From VFMC01 sp963791635 (GTDB taxonomy: Bacteria; Actinomycetota; Acidimicrobiia; Acidimicrobiales; Ilumatobacteraceae): DNA of 64,000 bases. The notes under the pieces were generated by a model, which saw nothing but the letters and a program-made list of their open reading frames with translations, was not told where the DNA came from and ran no database searches. This document shows positions 9,489 to 20,011 of this stretch, one piece after another. The translations under genes and the position numbers were made by a program. The DNA lies in NCBI GenBank assembly GCA_963791635.1, contig CAWBTC010000003.1, positions 1-64,000 of the forward strand. Reading direction: 5' to 3'. Within the stretch, counting starts at the first letter, position 1; each line of letters starts with the position of its first letter.

Positions 9489-10489
9489 CGATGCTCGCAC
9501 TCCACCAGCAACCCGTCGATGAGCGCTGGGCGCGTATCGCCGCCCACGCGCCGATCCTGGCCGGGACCGCACGCGACTACCTCGATCAGATCAGCGTGAC
9601 CGCCCGCCCAGCCACGATCACGTCCGTCGAGATCGCGCTGCGGATGTTCGCCAGCTGGGTCATCGATCACGACCCGAACGTGATCGCGTTGCGACACGTC
9701 AACCGCCGACACATCGAGCACTACAAGCTCTGGCTGGCCACACGCGAGAACCCGAACGGCCAACCGCTCAAGAAGTCAACGATCAGCCTGCGACTGTCGA
9801 TGCTGCGCGTCGTGTTCGAACGACTGATCGAGTGGGACCACCCCGACACACCACCACGGAACCCGATCCTGTGGACCGACCTGCCCAAGCTCGACGAGCC
9901 ACTACCGAAGTTCCTCGACGACGAACAAGCCGCCAAGTTCATGGCCGCCGCCACCCAGCTCAACCCACAACGACGACTCGTGGTCGAGATGCTCGCCCGG
10001 ACCGGGCTGCGCGTGACCGAGTTCTGCGAGCTCACCCACGACGCCATCGTGACGTTGAACGAGACGAACTGGCTGCGAGTGCCGATCGGCAAACTCCACA
10101 CCGACCGCTACGTCCCATTGCACCCGTCACTGATCGAGTTGCATCGAACCTGGCGTGAGTGGGCCGGCCCCGACAACACTGGCCGGCTCATCTCCAACGA
10201 CGGTCGCGTGCTCAACCGGTTCAGCGTTTCGCGCGCCGTCGCGGCCTGCGCACGCATCGCCGGGATCGGCCACGTCCACCCCCACCAACTCCGTCACACG
10301 CTCGCGACGCAGTCGATCAACAACGGCATGAGCCTCGAAGCGGTGTCCGCCATGTTGGGGCACAGATCGATGCGCATGACCCTCGTCTACGCCCGCATCG
10401 CAGACCGCACCGTCGCCGACCAATACTTCGCCGCCGCCGACAAAGTCGACCAGCTCTACACCAACCACTTGACAACATCACCGGCATAA
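9485..10489 (+). CDS. Tyrosine recombinase / site-specific integrase 2
   Basis: A 334-residue tyrosine recombinase, distinct from its upstream partner. The N-terminal core-binding domain runs to about residue 130. The catalytic set is complete: Arg in RTGLRVTEF, Lys in IGKLHTDR, HxxR in PHQLRHTLA, GHRS, and Tyr in LVYARI. It starts at an ATG overlapping the stop of the first recombinase. No third recombinase follows, so it is not a canonical three-gene RIT element, although partners may have been lost in the decayed DNA that follows. Confidence 0.93.
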   Translation: MTMLALHQQPVDERWARIAAHAPILAGTARDYLDQISVTARPATITSVEIALRMFASWVIDHDPNVIALRHVNRRHIEHYKLWLATRENPNGQPLKKSTISLRLSMLRVVFERLIEWDHPDTPPRNPILWTDLPKLDEPLPKFLDDEQAAKFMAAATQLNPQRRLVVEMLARTGLRVTEFCELTHDAIVTLNETNWLRVPIGKLHTDRYVPLHPSLIELHRTWREWAGPDNTGRLISNDGRVLNRFSVSRAVAACARIAGIGHVHPHQLRHTLATQSINNGMSLEAVSAMLGHRSMRMTLVYARIADRTVADQYFAAADKVDQLYTNHLTTSPA

Positions 10490-10530
10490 GGGCCGATACC
10501 GAGTGGCACTTTCTGAAGCGGGGGCCTCTC

Positions 10531-10946
10531 TCAACCACGATGGACGCGTCGCTGTGTGGCGTACCACTCATCTCCGGCTGGTAGGCCGTCCATGTTCCAG
10601 CTCCACGAGACAGTGGGTGAGATCCGTACGTACCAACCGGGACCGATGAGACCGGTTCGCTCGACGGGGTCGTCGGCTAGGCCGTAGATACGGATCCCAC
10701 GCGCAATGAACGGTTCGAGCGAGACCATGTCGTCGACGACCAACGCGACACTGCGGGCGCCGGCGGTGATGTTGCGCACTTTCCGGGTTGACAGAAATGC
10801 GTCGCCCGGACCACCGATCCAAATGTTGGTCCCGTCGAGCTCAAAGGCCACCGGGACGACGTCGGGCTGGCCGGAGGCGTCGGTGGTTGCGAGACCGCGA
10901 GTGGTTGCGAGGCGAGGAACTCGATCTCAGCAGCGGTGAAGCTCAC
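10531..10946 (-). pseudogene. PPOX-class F420-dependent oxidoreductase (one frameshift)
   Basis: The N-terminus MSFTAAEIEFLASQPLA (GTG at 10946) and the rest, AFELDGTNIWIGGPGDAFLS to the end, lie in different frames that meet near 10885. Together they form a normal-length (about 138 residues) split-barrel protein of the pyridoxamine-phosphate oxidase fold. The F420-binding subgroup is suggested by the STRKVRNITAG segment and by the SW near the C-terminus. These enzymes use deazaflavin F420 or flavin to reduce small substrates. A single indel is required; otherwise the sequence is coherent. Confidence 0.65.
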
Positions 10947-11252
10947 CGGGCCACCTTCTGTCTGATCTCGGCGGCGCGTTCGTCGAGGATGGCCTTGACG
11001 ATGCGGTCCGGGAGTGGTTTGTCTGCCGGGAACCGGATGGTGCTCTGTGCGGTGTCGTAGTCGGCGAGCTTGTCGGCGATGCGGCTCAGCGCGGTCTCGC
11101 TCCAGACGCCCAGCGACGAATGCTTCTTGTAGGGCCGTGATGAGTTTCCAGATCTGGCCGACTTCGCCGCGGGCGACGGGCCCGGCGAGAACCGGGTTCG
11201 GACCGAGGTCGAAGGAAGTGGCGGTGGCTTCGGCGTCGTTGGCGGTGAGCAT
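10943..11252 (-). pseudogene. Chimeric fossil: aminoglycoside phosphotransferase start joined to DUF1801 end
   Basis: The first 42 residues (from ATG 11252) read ATSFDLGPNPVLAGPVARGE then VGQIWKL, like the start of aminoglycoside-phosphotransferase-fold kinases. After a break near 11120 another frame gives LADYDTAQSTIRFPADKPLP and DRIVKAILDERAAEIRQK, the typical end of DUF1801 (YdhG-like) proteins. The kinase core and the DUF1801 start are both missing. This is best explained by a deletion that joined two co-oriented genes. Not expected to be functional. Confidence 0.6.
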
Positions 11253-11581
11253 CTGTCGAGCCTTTCAGGTGTGGCGGCGCCGGCGCCGTGAATTGGGTCG
11301 GGAGCATGCGCAGACCCCGCGGCCTGACCGAACCTGTCAGGAGGAACCATCCTCGCACTGCGTCGACCGCGGTCACTCTGGTCAACAACTGAGGTTCGTG
11401 GTGACCAACCTCCGTCGCGTTGTCTACGCCGCACTTGCCTCCCATCGACCTGACATCACAGCTGGTCCGCTCGTCCGACACGCGAGCACCCGATCCGACA
11501 GGGACCAGGCGCATCGGGTCCGCACAACTCGACCACCGCGCCGGGCCGACCCATGTGCGTTCGAAAAACTAGGGTGAGCGG
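11253..11581. other. Intergenic region between fossil and PLP lyase
   Basis: 329 bp without a supported gene. TAGGGT at 11570-11575 ends 6 bp before the ATG at 11582, which would suit a -10 box for a leaderless transcript, but the matching -35 (CGACCC) is poor. A GGCGCCGGCGCC palindrome lies near 11275. Nothing else recognised. Confidence 0.4.
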
Positions 11582-12844
11582 ATGGACCCTGCTCTTCCCC
11601 AATCCGGCTGCGAGATCGACGTCGTGCTGTCCGAGCTGAGTGCCAAGCGCCGGGCCGACGTCGATTGGTCCTCTGGTCGCACGTTCGGCATGGTGTACGA
11701 CGGTGGACCATCGGTGCACGAAGTGGTGGAGCGTACGGCGGTGGCGTTCCTCCACGAGAACGCGCTCAACACCAAGGCCTTTCCGTCGCTCGGGTCCATC
11801 CAATCGGAGGTGGTGCGCTGGACAGCCGGCCTCCTCCACGGGCCAGCAGGTGCATCTGGGTTCCTCACCAGCGGCGGCACCGAGTCGATTCTCTGCGCAG
11901 TGCTCGCGGCACGCGAGCGGGGCCGAGCCGAACGTGACGTCACCGCACCGGAGATGGTGGTCGCCGAGAGTGCTCACGCGGCGTTCCACAAGGCCGCCCA
12001 CCTGTTCGGAGTGACCATCCGCAAGACGCCGGTACTGGCCGACTGGACCGCCGATGTCGATGCGATGGCCGCAGCTGCGAACGACAACACCGTGCTCGTC
12101 GTCGGCTCTGCTCCGCAGTACCCACAGGGCGTCGTTGACCCGATCCCTGCCATCGCCGCACTCGCCAAGGAGGTGGGAGCCAACTGCCACGTCGATGCGT
12201 GCATGGGCGGATTCGTGCTGCCGTTCGCCGAACTGCTCGGTCGGCACGTGCCGCCCTGGGACTTCCGTGTCGACGGCGTCACCTCCATCTCTGCCGATGT
12301 CCACAAACTCGGCTACGCACCCAAGGGTGTCTCGGTCATCCTGTACGCCTCGTCGGCGCTGAGGGCGTACCAGACCTTCGTGTTCGACGATTGGCTCGGC
12401 GGCTTCTACGCGTCGCCGAACATCCAAGGCACCCGTCCCGGCGCGCCCATGGCCATGGCGTGGGCGGTGATGCGGCATCTCGGCATCGACGGGTACAAGG
12501 CGCTCACAGCAACCGCTCTCGACACGGCGGACCGCCTTCGAACGGCGATCACCGAGATCCAAGGCATCCGGGTGCTCGGCGACGGCACGTTCCACCTCGT
12601 CGCGATGGCCGGGGACCCCACCGCGACTGGCGGCCCGATCGACGTGTTCGCGTTCGGCGACGCGCTGCAGTCGCGCGGTTGGTTCCACGACCGCCAGACT
12701 CCACCCGATTCGCTTCACTCGACCGTTTCGAACGGCAACGCCGCCGTGTTGGATGAGTACATCGCAGCATTGGCCACTTCAGTCGCGGAAGTGCGCGGCA
12801 CAACGGCGGACGACCGCTCCACCAATTACGCGACGCTCGAGTGA
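11582..12844 (+). CDS. PLP-dependent decarboxylase / sphingosine-1-phosphate lyase-like enzyme
   Basis: A 420-residue fold-type I PLP enzyme of the group II decarboxylase superfamily. Visible motifs are GFLTSGGTESIL (PLP phosphate binding), HVDACMGGFVLPF (the Asp that binds the pyridine nitrogen) and SADVHKLGYAPKG, where Lys forms the Schiff base. The spacing and these motifs fit S1P-lyase-type enzymes better than glutamate decarboxylase. Such enzymes cleave a C-C bond of a phosphorylated amino alcohol or decarboxylate an amino acid. It stands alone: the DNA before it is a fossil zone and a peptidase remnant follows. A second family member lies at 45.3 kb in a transporter operon. Confidence 0.88.
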   Translation: MDPALPQSGCEIDVVLSELSAKRRADVDWSSGRTFGMVYDGGPSVHEVVERTAVAFLHENALNTKAFPSLGSIQSEVVRWTAGLLHGPAGASGFLTSGGTESILCAVLAARERGRAERDVTAPEMVVAESAHAAFHKAAHLFGVTIRKTPVLADWTADVDAMAAAANDNTVLVVGSAPQYPQGVVDPIPAIAALAKEVGANCHVDACMGGFVLPFAELLGRHVPPWDFRVDGVTSISADVHKLGYAPKGVSVILYASSALRAYQTFVFDDWLGGFYASPNIQGTRPGAPMAMAWAVMRHLGIDGYKALTATALDTADRLRTAITEIQGIRVLGDGTFHLVAMAGDPTATGGPIDVFAFGDALQSRGWFHDRQTPPDSLHSTVSNGNAAVLDEYIAALATSVAEVRGTTADDRSTNYATLE

Positions 12845-12889
12845 CGGCCTTGAACACGGCCGACGCCAAGCAGGCGGCCAGCGACACCT

Positions 12890-13229
12890 CCGGGCGAACC
12901 GTGCGTTGGCCGCAGCCTTTCGCACCAACGCCGAGTCGCTCGGTCGCGTGTTCCTCGACCCGGCGGCCGTTCCCATCGAAGCTGCTGGCTCCACCGACAT
13001 GGGCAATGTCAGTCATGTGTTGCCGGTCATCCATCCGGTGCTCGACGTCGGCACGCGGTGTGCCGGGCACACGATCGAGATGACCGCGGCGGCGATCACT
13101 CCCGCGGCCGATCGATGCATGCTGGACGCTGCGAAGGCAATGGCAGCAACTGTCATCGACTACTGGACCCAGCCTGGCCTGCGCGACCGAATCGCAGTCG
13201 AGTGGGCCGCACAAGGCCGCAGCGCCTGA
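12890..13229 (+). pseudogene. M20-family peptidase/amidohydrolase, C-terminal remnant
   Basis: About 112 residues starting at RANRALAAAFRTNAESLGR include GSTDMGNVSHVLPVIHP and AGHTIEMTAAAITPAADR, matching the C-terminal end of M20 metallopeptidases (amidohydrolase type). The first two thirds, with most of the metal ligands, is absent, and no start codon or ribosome site fits at the beginning of the homology. The remnant lies directly downstream of the PLP enzyme and ends 18 bp before the convergent ABC ATPase gene. Confidence 0.65.
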
Positions 13230-13247
13230 CGGTTCGCGCCAACGACT

Positions 13248-14416
<1,169 letters not shown>

Positions 14417-14417
<1 letters not shown>

Positions 14418-15454
14418 CAGTGAGCCGCATCCGAGCGGCGCGGAAGGGATTGCACGAGGCCCCATGCCTCATCGACCTGCGCAGTGCTGATCGGGCGAAG
14501 ATCGGCGACCGCGATGTCGAAACCCTCCGCTCTGGCATGGGCGCTCAGGCCGGCGAGACAACGTCGAAAGTCGGCTTCGGAGATTCCGAGGTCGGCCGGG
14601 TTGGCGCGCACCATGGACCGCTCGACCAGACGAGTCGCGCGCTGCGGGTCGTTGCCCTGCACCGAAGCCAGCGCACACACTGCGAAAGCGATGATCTCGC
14701 CATGCACCGGGTGGGCGCCGGTGGCGTGTTCGTAGGCGTACGCAAAGAAGTGTTCGCTCCCCTCCTCGAACCTGCTGTGGCCGGCGGCGGCGCATGCTGC
14801 ACCGATTCGGCGATACGCGTCGGCCAGGAACCGCACACCGGTGTCGGTGACGGCGGCGATGTCATCGATTGCTTCCTCCAACTCGTCGAGGAGGGTGGAG
14901 CCGAGCGCCGCCAGCGCCGGGTCCCACGGGTGACCGCAACCTGCATCTGTGGCCAGGCGCCAGTCGAACAATCCCGTATGACATGACAACACGTCGCCGA
15001 TGCCGGCGCGGTTGAGCCTGGCCGGGGCACCTCGGATGAGCGTGAGATCGAGAGCGACCATCCTGGGCACGATGCGGCCCACGTACCGGACGCGCCCCGC
15101 GTCGCGAACCCCGATCGCATCGGTGAAGCCGGCATCGACCGATGTGATCGTCGGAACCTGCACCAGCGGCCGATCAAGGCGCCATGCGAGGAACTTTGCC
15201 GTGTCGAGCGCTGTTCCGCCGCCGAAGCCCACGATCACGTCGCTGTCGTCCGGTTCGGCGCCCAACCGCTCGAGGTGGGCGAGGTCCATGTTCCAGGCCG
15301 GAACCACACGGACCGGTTGCGCGACATCGTCGGCGACGGATGACCATGGAGGATCGTTCACGCAGATGGTGTACCGACCGAGGTCGGCGAGCACCTCTGG
15401 CGCACTCGTCTCCACGCAATGGAATGGCTCGCCGATCACTTCCGCTGCAGTCAT
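14417..15454 (-). CDS. Iron-containing alcohol dehydrogenase family (glycerol-1-phosphate dehydrogenase-like)
   Basis: A 345-residue enzyme of the metal-dependent dehydroquinate synthase / Fe-ADH superfamily. Nucleotide-binding GGGTALDTAKFL (about residue 80), metal ligands in GIGDVLSCHT (Asp), EEGSEHFFAY (His) and HGEIIAF (His) are all present. The closest family pattern is glycerol-1-phosphate dehydrogenase / AraM. It probably interconverts a hydroxyl and a keto group on a sugar or polyol (phosphate). It overlaps ROK by 4 bp and the ATPase by 1 bp. A paralog at 22.7 kb shares the same motifs and is controlled by the same operator. Confidence 0.85.
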
Positions 15455-16740
15455 GGCTGATCCTCCCTCGGATGACTTCCTTCAGTGGTGGTCTGGAGGC
15501 GGGCGCTGACGCGGTGCGACTCGATCTCGGGCAACGACCGGAGCGCGTGTGACACTGCGCCCAGCACACCGGCGCGCGAGCCGAGTGACGATGTCTCGAT
15601 GCGCACCGGCCAGGGCGTGATGGCAGCAACTGCCTCGCGCAGCGGAGCAAGCAGCTGTGGATTCGAACCGATTCCCCCGCCCAGCACCACCAACTCGGGA
15701 TCGATGACCGCGGCCACGACCAGCACCGCATTGGCAACCGCGGCAGCGTGGCGACGGACGACTGAGGCCGCCAACTGGTCGCCGTTGGCCGCAGCGTCGT
15801 AGATCTCGTGTGCATCACTCGGCGCAACGAGCGCTGAGTCGCTCACGTGGCCGTTGCGTTCGGCGAGCTCAGTGGCGAGCAGACCTTGCACTCCGGAGCC
15901 CGACGCCGCGAGCTCGAAGGCGCCGCGCCGGCGCGCGTCGGCGGTGGAGGGATCGGTGCCGAGCGGCAGGTAGGCGACCTCGCCGGCGCCTCCCCGGCCG
16001 CCGCGCGCCAGTTGCCCATTGATGATGATGCCCATGCCCACGCCGGTTCCGATCGCCAGCACGACGAAGGTGTCGCAGCCGCCGGCGGCGCCGACTTCAT
16101 GTTCGCCGATCGCGGCAAGATTCACGTCGTTCTCGATGAGGATGGAGGTGCGCAGCGATCGGCGCAGCGTGCTCGCCACCTTCACCCGGTCGAGGCCACA
16201 GACGTTGTCAGCCATTCGAATGGTGCCATCTGCGTTCTCCACGCCCGGTGTGCCCACGCACACCGCGTCGACGCGCTGCCACGCAACGCCGGCGGACTTG
16301 GCGAGTCGACGCGCAAGGTCTGCCACCTGCTGGACCACCTCGGCGCCACCACGGCTCGAGGTCGGCTCCTCGAACTCGGCGATGATGCGGCCACTCAGAT
16401 CTGCGAACGCTGCTGCGATCTTCGTGCCGCCGACATCAACACCGATCACGTATGCCGCTTGCGGGTTGGGCTCGTATGCGGCGGGGGTACGTCCCGCCCC
16501 ACGGCGACGCTCGGCGTGTGCATCGAGCGCCGCAGGCCGGATGAGGCCTTCCTCTTCGAGCGCTGCGACCAGCGCGAGCACGGTTGGCTTCGAGAGTCGG
16601 GTGAGCTTGATCAGGTCGGCTCGACTGATCGGGGCACGATCGCTGATGGTGCGGAACACCAGTTCGATGTTGGCTCGACGAACGAGTTCATGTCGGTCGG
16701 ACGGCACGACGTCGCGACCGGTGCGGACGTCGCGATTCAT
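15451..16740 (-). CDS. ROK-family transcriptional repressor
   Basis: A 429-residue NagC-type ROK protein. A winged helix-turn-helix lies at about residues 20-75 (ADLIKLTRLSKPTVLALVAA). The sugar-kinase-like domain begins with VIGVDVGGTKIAAAFAD. The ROK metal-binding region shows a gap: the typical GHxxxxxxG/CxCGxxGC cysteine cluster is not obvious, and GRGGAGEVAYLPLG takes its place, which suggests a repressor without kinase activity. The start ATG 16740 overlaps the permease stop. It is the most likely ligand-responsive repressor of the palindromes at 19.99 and 21.84 kb. Confidence 0.9.
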   Translation of the reverse strand: MNRDVRTGRDVVPSDRHELVRRANIELVFRTISDRAPISRADLIKLTRLSKPTVLALVAALEEEGLIRPAALDAHAERRRGAGRTPAAYEPNPQAAYVIGVDVGGTKIAAAFADLSGRIIAEFEEPTSSRGGAEVVQQVADLARRLAKSAGVAWQRVDAVCVGTPGVENADGTIRMADNVCGLDRVKVASTLRRSLRTSILIENDVNLAAIGEHEVGAAGGCDTFVVLAIGTGVGMGIIINGQLARGGRGGAGEVAYLPLGTDPSTADARRRGAFELAASGSGVQGLLATELAERNGHVSDSALVAPSDAHEIYDAAANGDQLAASVVRRHAAAVANAVLVVAAVIDPELVVLGGGIGSNPQLLAPLREAVAAITPWPVRIETSSLGSRAGVLGAVSHALRSLPEIESHRVSARLQTTTEGSHPREDQP

Positions 16741-17582
16741 TCCTTCACCGCACCGGAGCTGAGGCCGCCAACGAGGCGACGTTGGATGAGCGCGGTGAAC
16801 ACCGCGATCGGGATGATCGCCAGGGTGCTTGCCGCAGCCATGGGGCCCCAATCGAGGTTTCGGTTCGAGATGAAGCCGCTGATGTACACCGGCAGCGTCT
16901 TGCTGTCTTCGCCGGCCAGGAGCACGGGGATGAGGAACTCGTTCCACGCGAGCAGGGCGACGAAGACGGACGTGGCCACGATGCCCGGCGCAGCGAGCGG
17001 CAGCGTCGCGTGCCAGAACACCCGGAAGCCGTTGGCGCCATCGGTGCGAGCGCTCTCCTCGATCTCGATCGGTATCTGTTCGATGAACCCGGTCATCAAC
17101 CAGACGGCGAACGGCAGGTTGATCGTGGCGTAGATCAAGATGAGTGCCCACCGGTTGTTGTAGAGGTCGAGCCTCGTCACCATCTGGTAGATGGGCACCA
17201 TCAACACGATGCCGGGCATCGCCCTGACCAAGACCAGCGTGGCTTCGAAGGTGCGACGACCGGTGAAGCGGCGATGGCGGGCGAGCGCATATGCGGCGAG
17301 CGTGCCCACGAACACGGAGATGGCTGTGGAGACCAGCGTGATGAACACCGTGTTGCGGTATGCGTTCCAGAACGCGTCGTCGTCGAACAGCTGCTCGAAG
17401 TTCTTCCAGGTCGGGGTGAACGAGACGAACCGCGGCGGAATCGCAAACGTATCGACCCGTCGCTTGATGCTGGTCGAGATGGTCCAGAACAGCGGGAACA
17501 GTGCGCTGACGACCGCAGCGAGAAGCAGCAGGTAGGAAAGGGCCCGTCCCGCACGACTGCCGCGGTGAGACGCCGAGCTCAT
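16737..17582 (-). CDS. Carbohydrate ABC transporter permease (MalG type)
   Basis: A 281-residue membrane protein with about six helices, beginning LSYLLLLAAVVSALFPLFW. The EAA loop reads EIEESARTDGANGFRVFWH, with the conserved G that contacts the ATPase. The C-terminal end LIQRRLVGGLSSGAVKE is typical of MalG/CUT1 proteins. It starts at ATG 17582, overlapping the upstream permease stop by 4 bp, and ends overlapping the ROK start by 4 bp. Confidence 0.93.
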   Translation of the reverse strand: MSSASHRGSRAGRALSYLLLLAAVVSALFPLFWTISTSIKRRVDTFAIPPRFVSFTPTWKNFEQLFDDDAFWNAYRNTVFITLVSTAISVFVGTLAAYALARHRRFTGRRTFEATLVLVRAMPGIVLMVPIYQMVTRLDLYNNRWALILIYATINLPFAVWLMTGFIEQIPIEIEESARTDGANGFRVFWHATLPLAAPGIVATSVFVALLAWNEFLIPVLLAGEDSKTLPVYISGFISNRNLDWGPMAAASTLAIIPIAVFTALIQRRLVGGLSSGAVKE

Positions 17583-18487
17583 TGCGATGCTCGCTGTGCG
17601 CGCATCCACAGCGCGTAGACGGGCAAGGTGATGACAGCGACCGCCACACCGAGCGCCGCCGCACGACCGGTCTGGAGGAAGTTGAATCCGACGTTGTAGG
17701 TGAGCAGGCCGACAGTCTGGGTGGCCGTGCCCGGCCCACCACGAGTGAGGATGAAGATGGTGTCGAACAGCTTCAGGCTGTCGACCACACGGATCATCAG
17801 CGTGACGTACAGCACCGGGCGAAGCATCGGCAGTGTGACGTGCCGGAACACCCGCCACGTGGTGGCACCGTCCACTCGCGCCGCCTCGTGCGGGCCCTCT
17901 GGCAACGATGAAAGAGCGGCCAGTGTCATCAGCATGATGAAGGGAACGGCTTGCCAGGAGTCGACGATGGCAATCGCGACGCGCGCGGCCCACTTCTCGC
18001 CCAGCCAGCCGATGCGGGACATACCAAGGCTCTCAAGCATCCAGTTGACGACACCGAGATCGGTATCGAGCATGAATCGCCACATGAGACCGACCGCCAC
18101 GGGGGTGAGCAGCATCGGCAGCAGCAGCGTCGTTCGAAACAGTCGCGTACCGCGAAGGTTGCGGTTGAGGAGCACGGCGAGACCGATGCCGATTGGGAAC
18201 TGGATGAAAAGACCGATGACCATGATCACGATGGTGGTGACCAGTGCTTCGACGAACGTGCGATCGAAGACATCTCGACGGAAGTTGTCGAGACCGACGC
18301 CTGTGCCGGGCACGAACGAGCCGATCTTGTCGCTGCGCGTGGAGAGGTACACGCCCACGACGATGGGGATCGCGAACAGCGCTGTGAGCATCACCCACGA
18401 GGGCAGCGTGAGCAGCGCAACCCTCCGCCGCCGCCGCCGCTGAGTGCGGCGGGCGACGACGGAGAGCGCTCGTTGGTCTGTGAGCAA
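17579..18487 (-). CDS. Carbohydrate ABC transporter permease (MalF/UgpA type)
   Basis: A roughly 302-residue permease with six predicted helices and an EAA loop, EGPHEAARVDGATTWRVFR, 80 or so residues from the C-terminus. An Arg-rich stretch (TQRRRRRRV) before the first helix would act as a cytoplasmic topology signal. The best start is TTG at 18487, three bases after the binding-protein stop. Forms the membrane channel with the next permease. Confidence 0.9.
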   Translation of the reverse strand: MLTDQRALSVVARRTQRRRRRRVALLTLPSWVMLTALFAIPIVVGVYLSTRSDKIGSFVPGTGVGLDNFRRDVFDRTFVEALVTTIVIMVIGLFIQFPIGIGLAVLLNRNLRGTRLFRTTLLLPMLLTPVAVGLMWRFMLDTDLGVVNWMLESLGMSRIGWLGEKWAARVAIAIVDSWQAVPFIMLMTLAALSSLPEGPHEAARVDGATTWRVFRHVTLPMLRPVLYVTLMIRVVDSLKLFDTIFILTRGGPGTATQTVGLLTYNVGFNFLQTGRAAALGVAVAVITLPVYALWMRAQRASQ

Positions 18488-18489
18488 GC

Positions 18490-19917
18490 TCAGCCGTTCT
18501 CGGCGGCCAGGATGACGGCGAGGTCGTCGTTCAGTTGGTCGAGGCCAGCCTGCACCTCGAGTTGCCCGGACAGGATGCCTGTAATCGCCTGAGTGATCGC
18601 TACGTCCATTTCGGGCCACACCTTCAGCTGCGGGTACCGCTCGATTCGGCTGGTCTCGGGAATGGTGAGCAGTTCGAGGTACGGCTGCTCCGTGACCAGT
18701 TCGGCATCGCCGGTGATCGACTTCCGTCCGATGGCTGCTGCGCCGGAGTCGAGGTATGCGCGAGCGTTGGCCTTCCCGAGGACGAACTCGAGAAACTGCC
18801 ACGCCTCGTCCTTGTTCTCGGAGTCGGCTGGGATACCGATGTTCCAACCCGCGAGATGGGTGATGTCGACTGTTCCCAGCGGCATCTTCGCGGTGCCCAT
18901 CTTGCCGACGTACTTGTTGTACTCGTCGGTGAGGGTGAAACCGTAGTAGCCCGAGTACTGGATGATGGAACCGATGTCCTGCGAGAGGAACTTGAACATC
19001 ACGTCGTCGCCAGTGGCCGTGATCGCGCCTTCCGGTGCAACGTCGAAGATCTCCTTCATGTACTCGATTGCTGTCACGGACTCCGGCGTGTTGACCATCG
19101 GGTTCAGGTCGTCGTCGTACAACTCACCGCCGAAGCTCCACAACAGGGTCATGTACCACCATGACGAACCGGGGCCGAAGCCCATCAAGGCGCCGTCTCC
19201 CTTTCCGGCAGCCTTCACGGCCTGCGCGTTCGCAAGGTACTCATCCCAGGTCGCTGCCGGCTCGAGCCCGAGCTCTTCGTAGATGTCGGTTCGGTACCAC
19301 TGGATCATCGGCTCGGTCGACAGCGTGAGGCCGAGTGTCTGGCCGTCGTACTTGCCGTAGTCCTGTTGACCCTGCGAGAAGTCATCGATGTCATAGGCCG
19401 GACTGTTCGCAAGGTTCTCGTCGAGCGGAGTCATCACCTCAGCGGCGCCGAACGCTGCCAGGAACGTGTTGTCGAACTGCGCGACATCGAACTGGCCGTC
19501 GCCCTGCTGATAGGCGAGCAACTGCTTCTGATGCGCCTCGCCGTACGGGGTTTCGGAGAAGTTGACAGCGATGCACGTCGCTTCCTCGAAGTCGGGGATG
19601 AACGACTGGATCGCCGTCGAGGACGGGCTGGGGATCAAGAACACATCGATCTCGCCGGCATCGCCACGGTCTCCGCACTCCTCAGCGACGGTGGTGTCCG
19701 TGGCGGCAGGGTCGGTGGTTTCGCTTGCGGGCTCGGTGGCGGGTGCGCTGGGCTCGGTGGTGTCGACAGCAGTGGTGTCGACAGCGGTGGCGTCGACAGC
19801 CGTGGTGTCGACGCTCGCCTCGTCGTCGCCACCACACGCAGCGGCAAGGGCAGCCATCGCGAACACCACGACGAGTGCAGTCGATGTGCGATGCAGGCTT
19901 CTCCTGGATTCGTTCAC
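18490..19917 (-). CDS. Extracellular solute-binding lipoprotein, family 1
   Basis: A 475-residue lipoprotein. The signal peptide ends in the lipobox LAAAC (about residue 29), followed by a low-complexity linker rich in VDTTAVD repeats, then a family-1 (maltose-binding type) fold. The GTG start at 19917 is favoured by an AAGGGGG ribosome site just upstream (about 19922-19928). It is the first gene of the transporter operon, and its promoter overlaps the 19.99-kb palindrome. The ligand is inferred to be an amino sugar or its oligosaccharide from the regulon content. Confidence 0.93.
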   Translation of the reverse strand: MNESRRSLHRTSTALVVVFAMAALAAACGGDDEASVDTTAVDATAVDTTAVDTTEPSAPATEPASETTDPAATDTTVAEECGDRGDAGEIDVFLIPSPSSTAIQSFIPDFEEATCIAVNFSETPYGEAHQKQLLAYQQGDGQFDVAQFDNTFLAAFGAAEVMTPLDENLANSPAYDIDDFSQGQQDYGKYDGQTLGLTLSTEPMIQWYRTDIYEELGLEPAATWDEYLANAQAVKAAGKGDGALMGFGPGSSWWYMTLLWSFGGELYDDDLNPMVNTPESVTAIEYMKEIFDVAPEGAITATGDDVMFKFLSQDIGSIIQYSGYYGFTLTDEYNKYVGKMGTAKMPLGTVDITHLAGWNIGIPADSENKDEAWQFLEFVLGKANARAYLDSGAAAIGRKSITGDAELVTEQPYLELLTIPETSRIERYPQLKVWPEMDVAITQAITGILSGQLEVQAGLDQLNDDLAVILAAENG

Positions 19918-19969
19918 GTAGTTCCCCCTTGTTCGCGGCGCGAGAGGCCTCATCGCGACGATACGCAGC

Positions 19970-20011
19970 ACTGTAAGCCGCCGAGACGTATTAGGTCAAC
20001 AGTATTGACCG
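19970..20011 (-). promoter_or_regulatory. Promoter and ROK-type operator of the transporter operon
   Basis: An imperfect palindrome AGGTCAACAGTATTGACCG spans 19993-20011. On the minus strand its outer arm supplies TTGACC (19999-19994) as -35, followed by an 18-bp spacer and TACAGT (19975-19970) as -10. The expected start is about 45 nt ahead of the GTG at 19917. A near-identical site lies at 21841-21859. Confidence 0.75.

Noticed and set aside
11456..12718. 420-codon minus-strand frame
   Set aside because: Antisense to the PLP enzyme, with no motif and His/Arg-rich shadow composition.
15847..17133. 428-codon plus-strand frame
   Set aside because: Antisense to the ROK repressor and permease, both with clear motifs.
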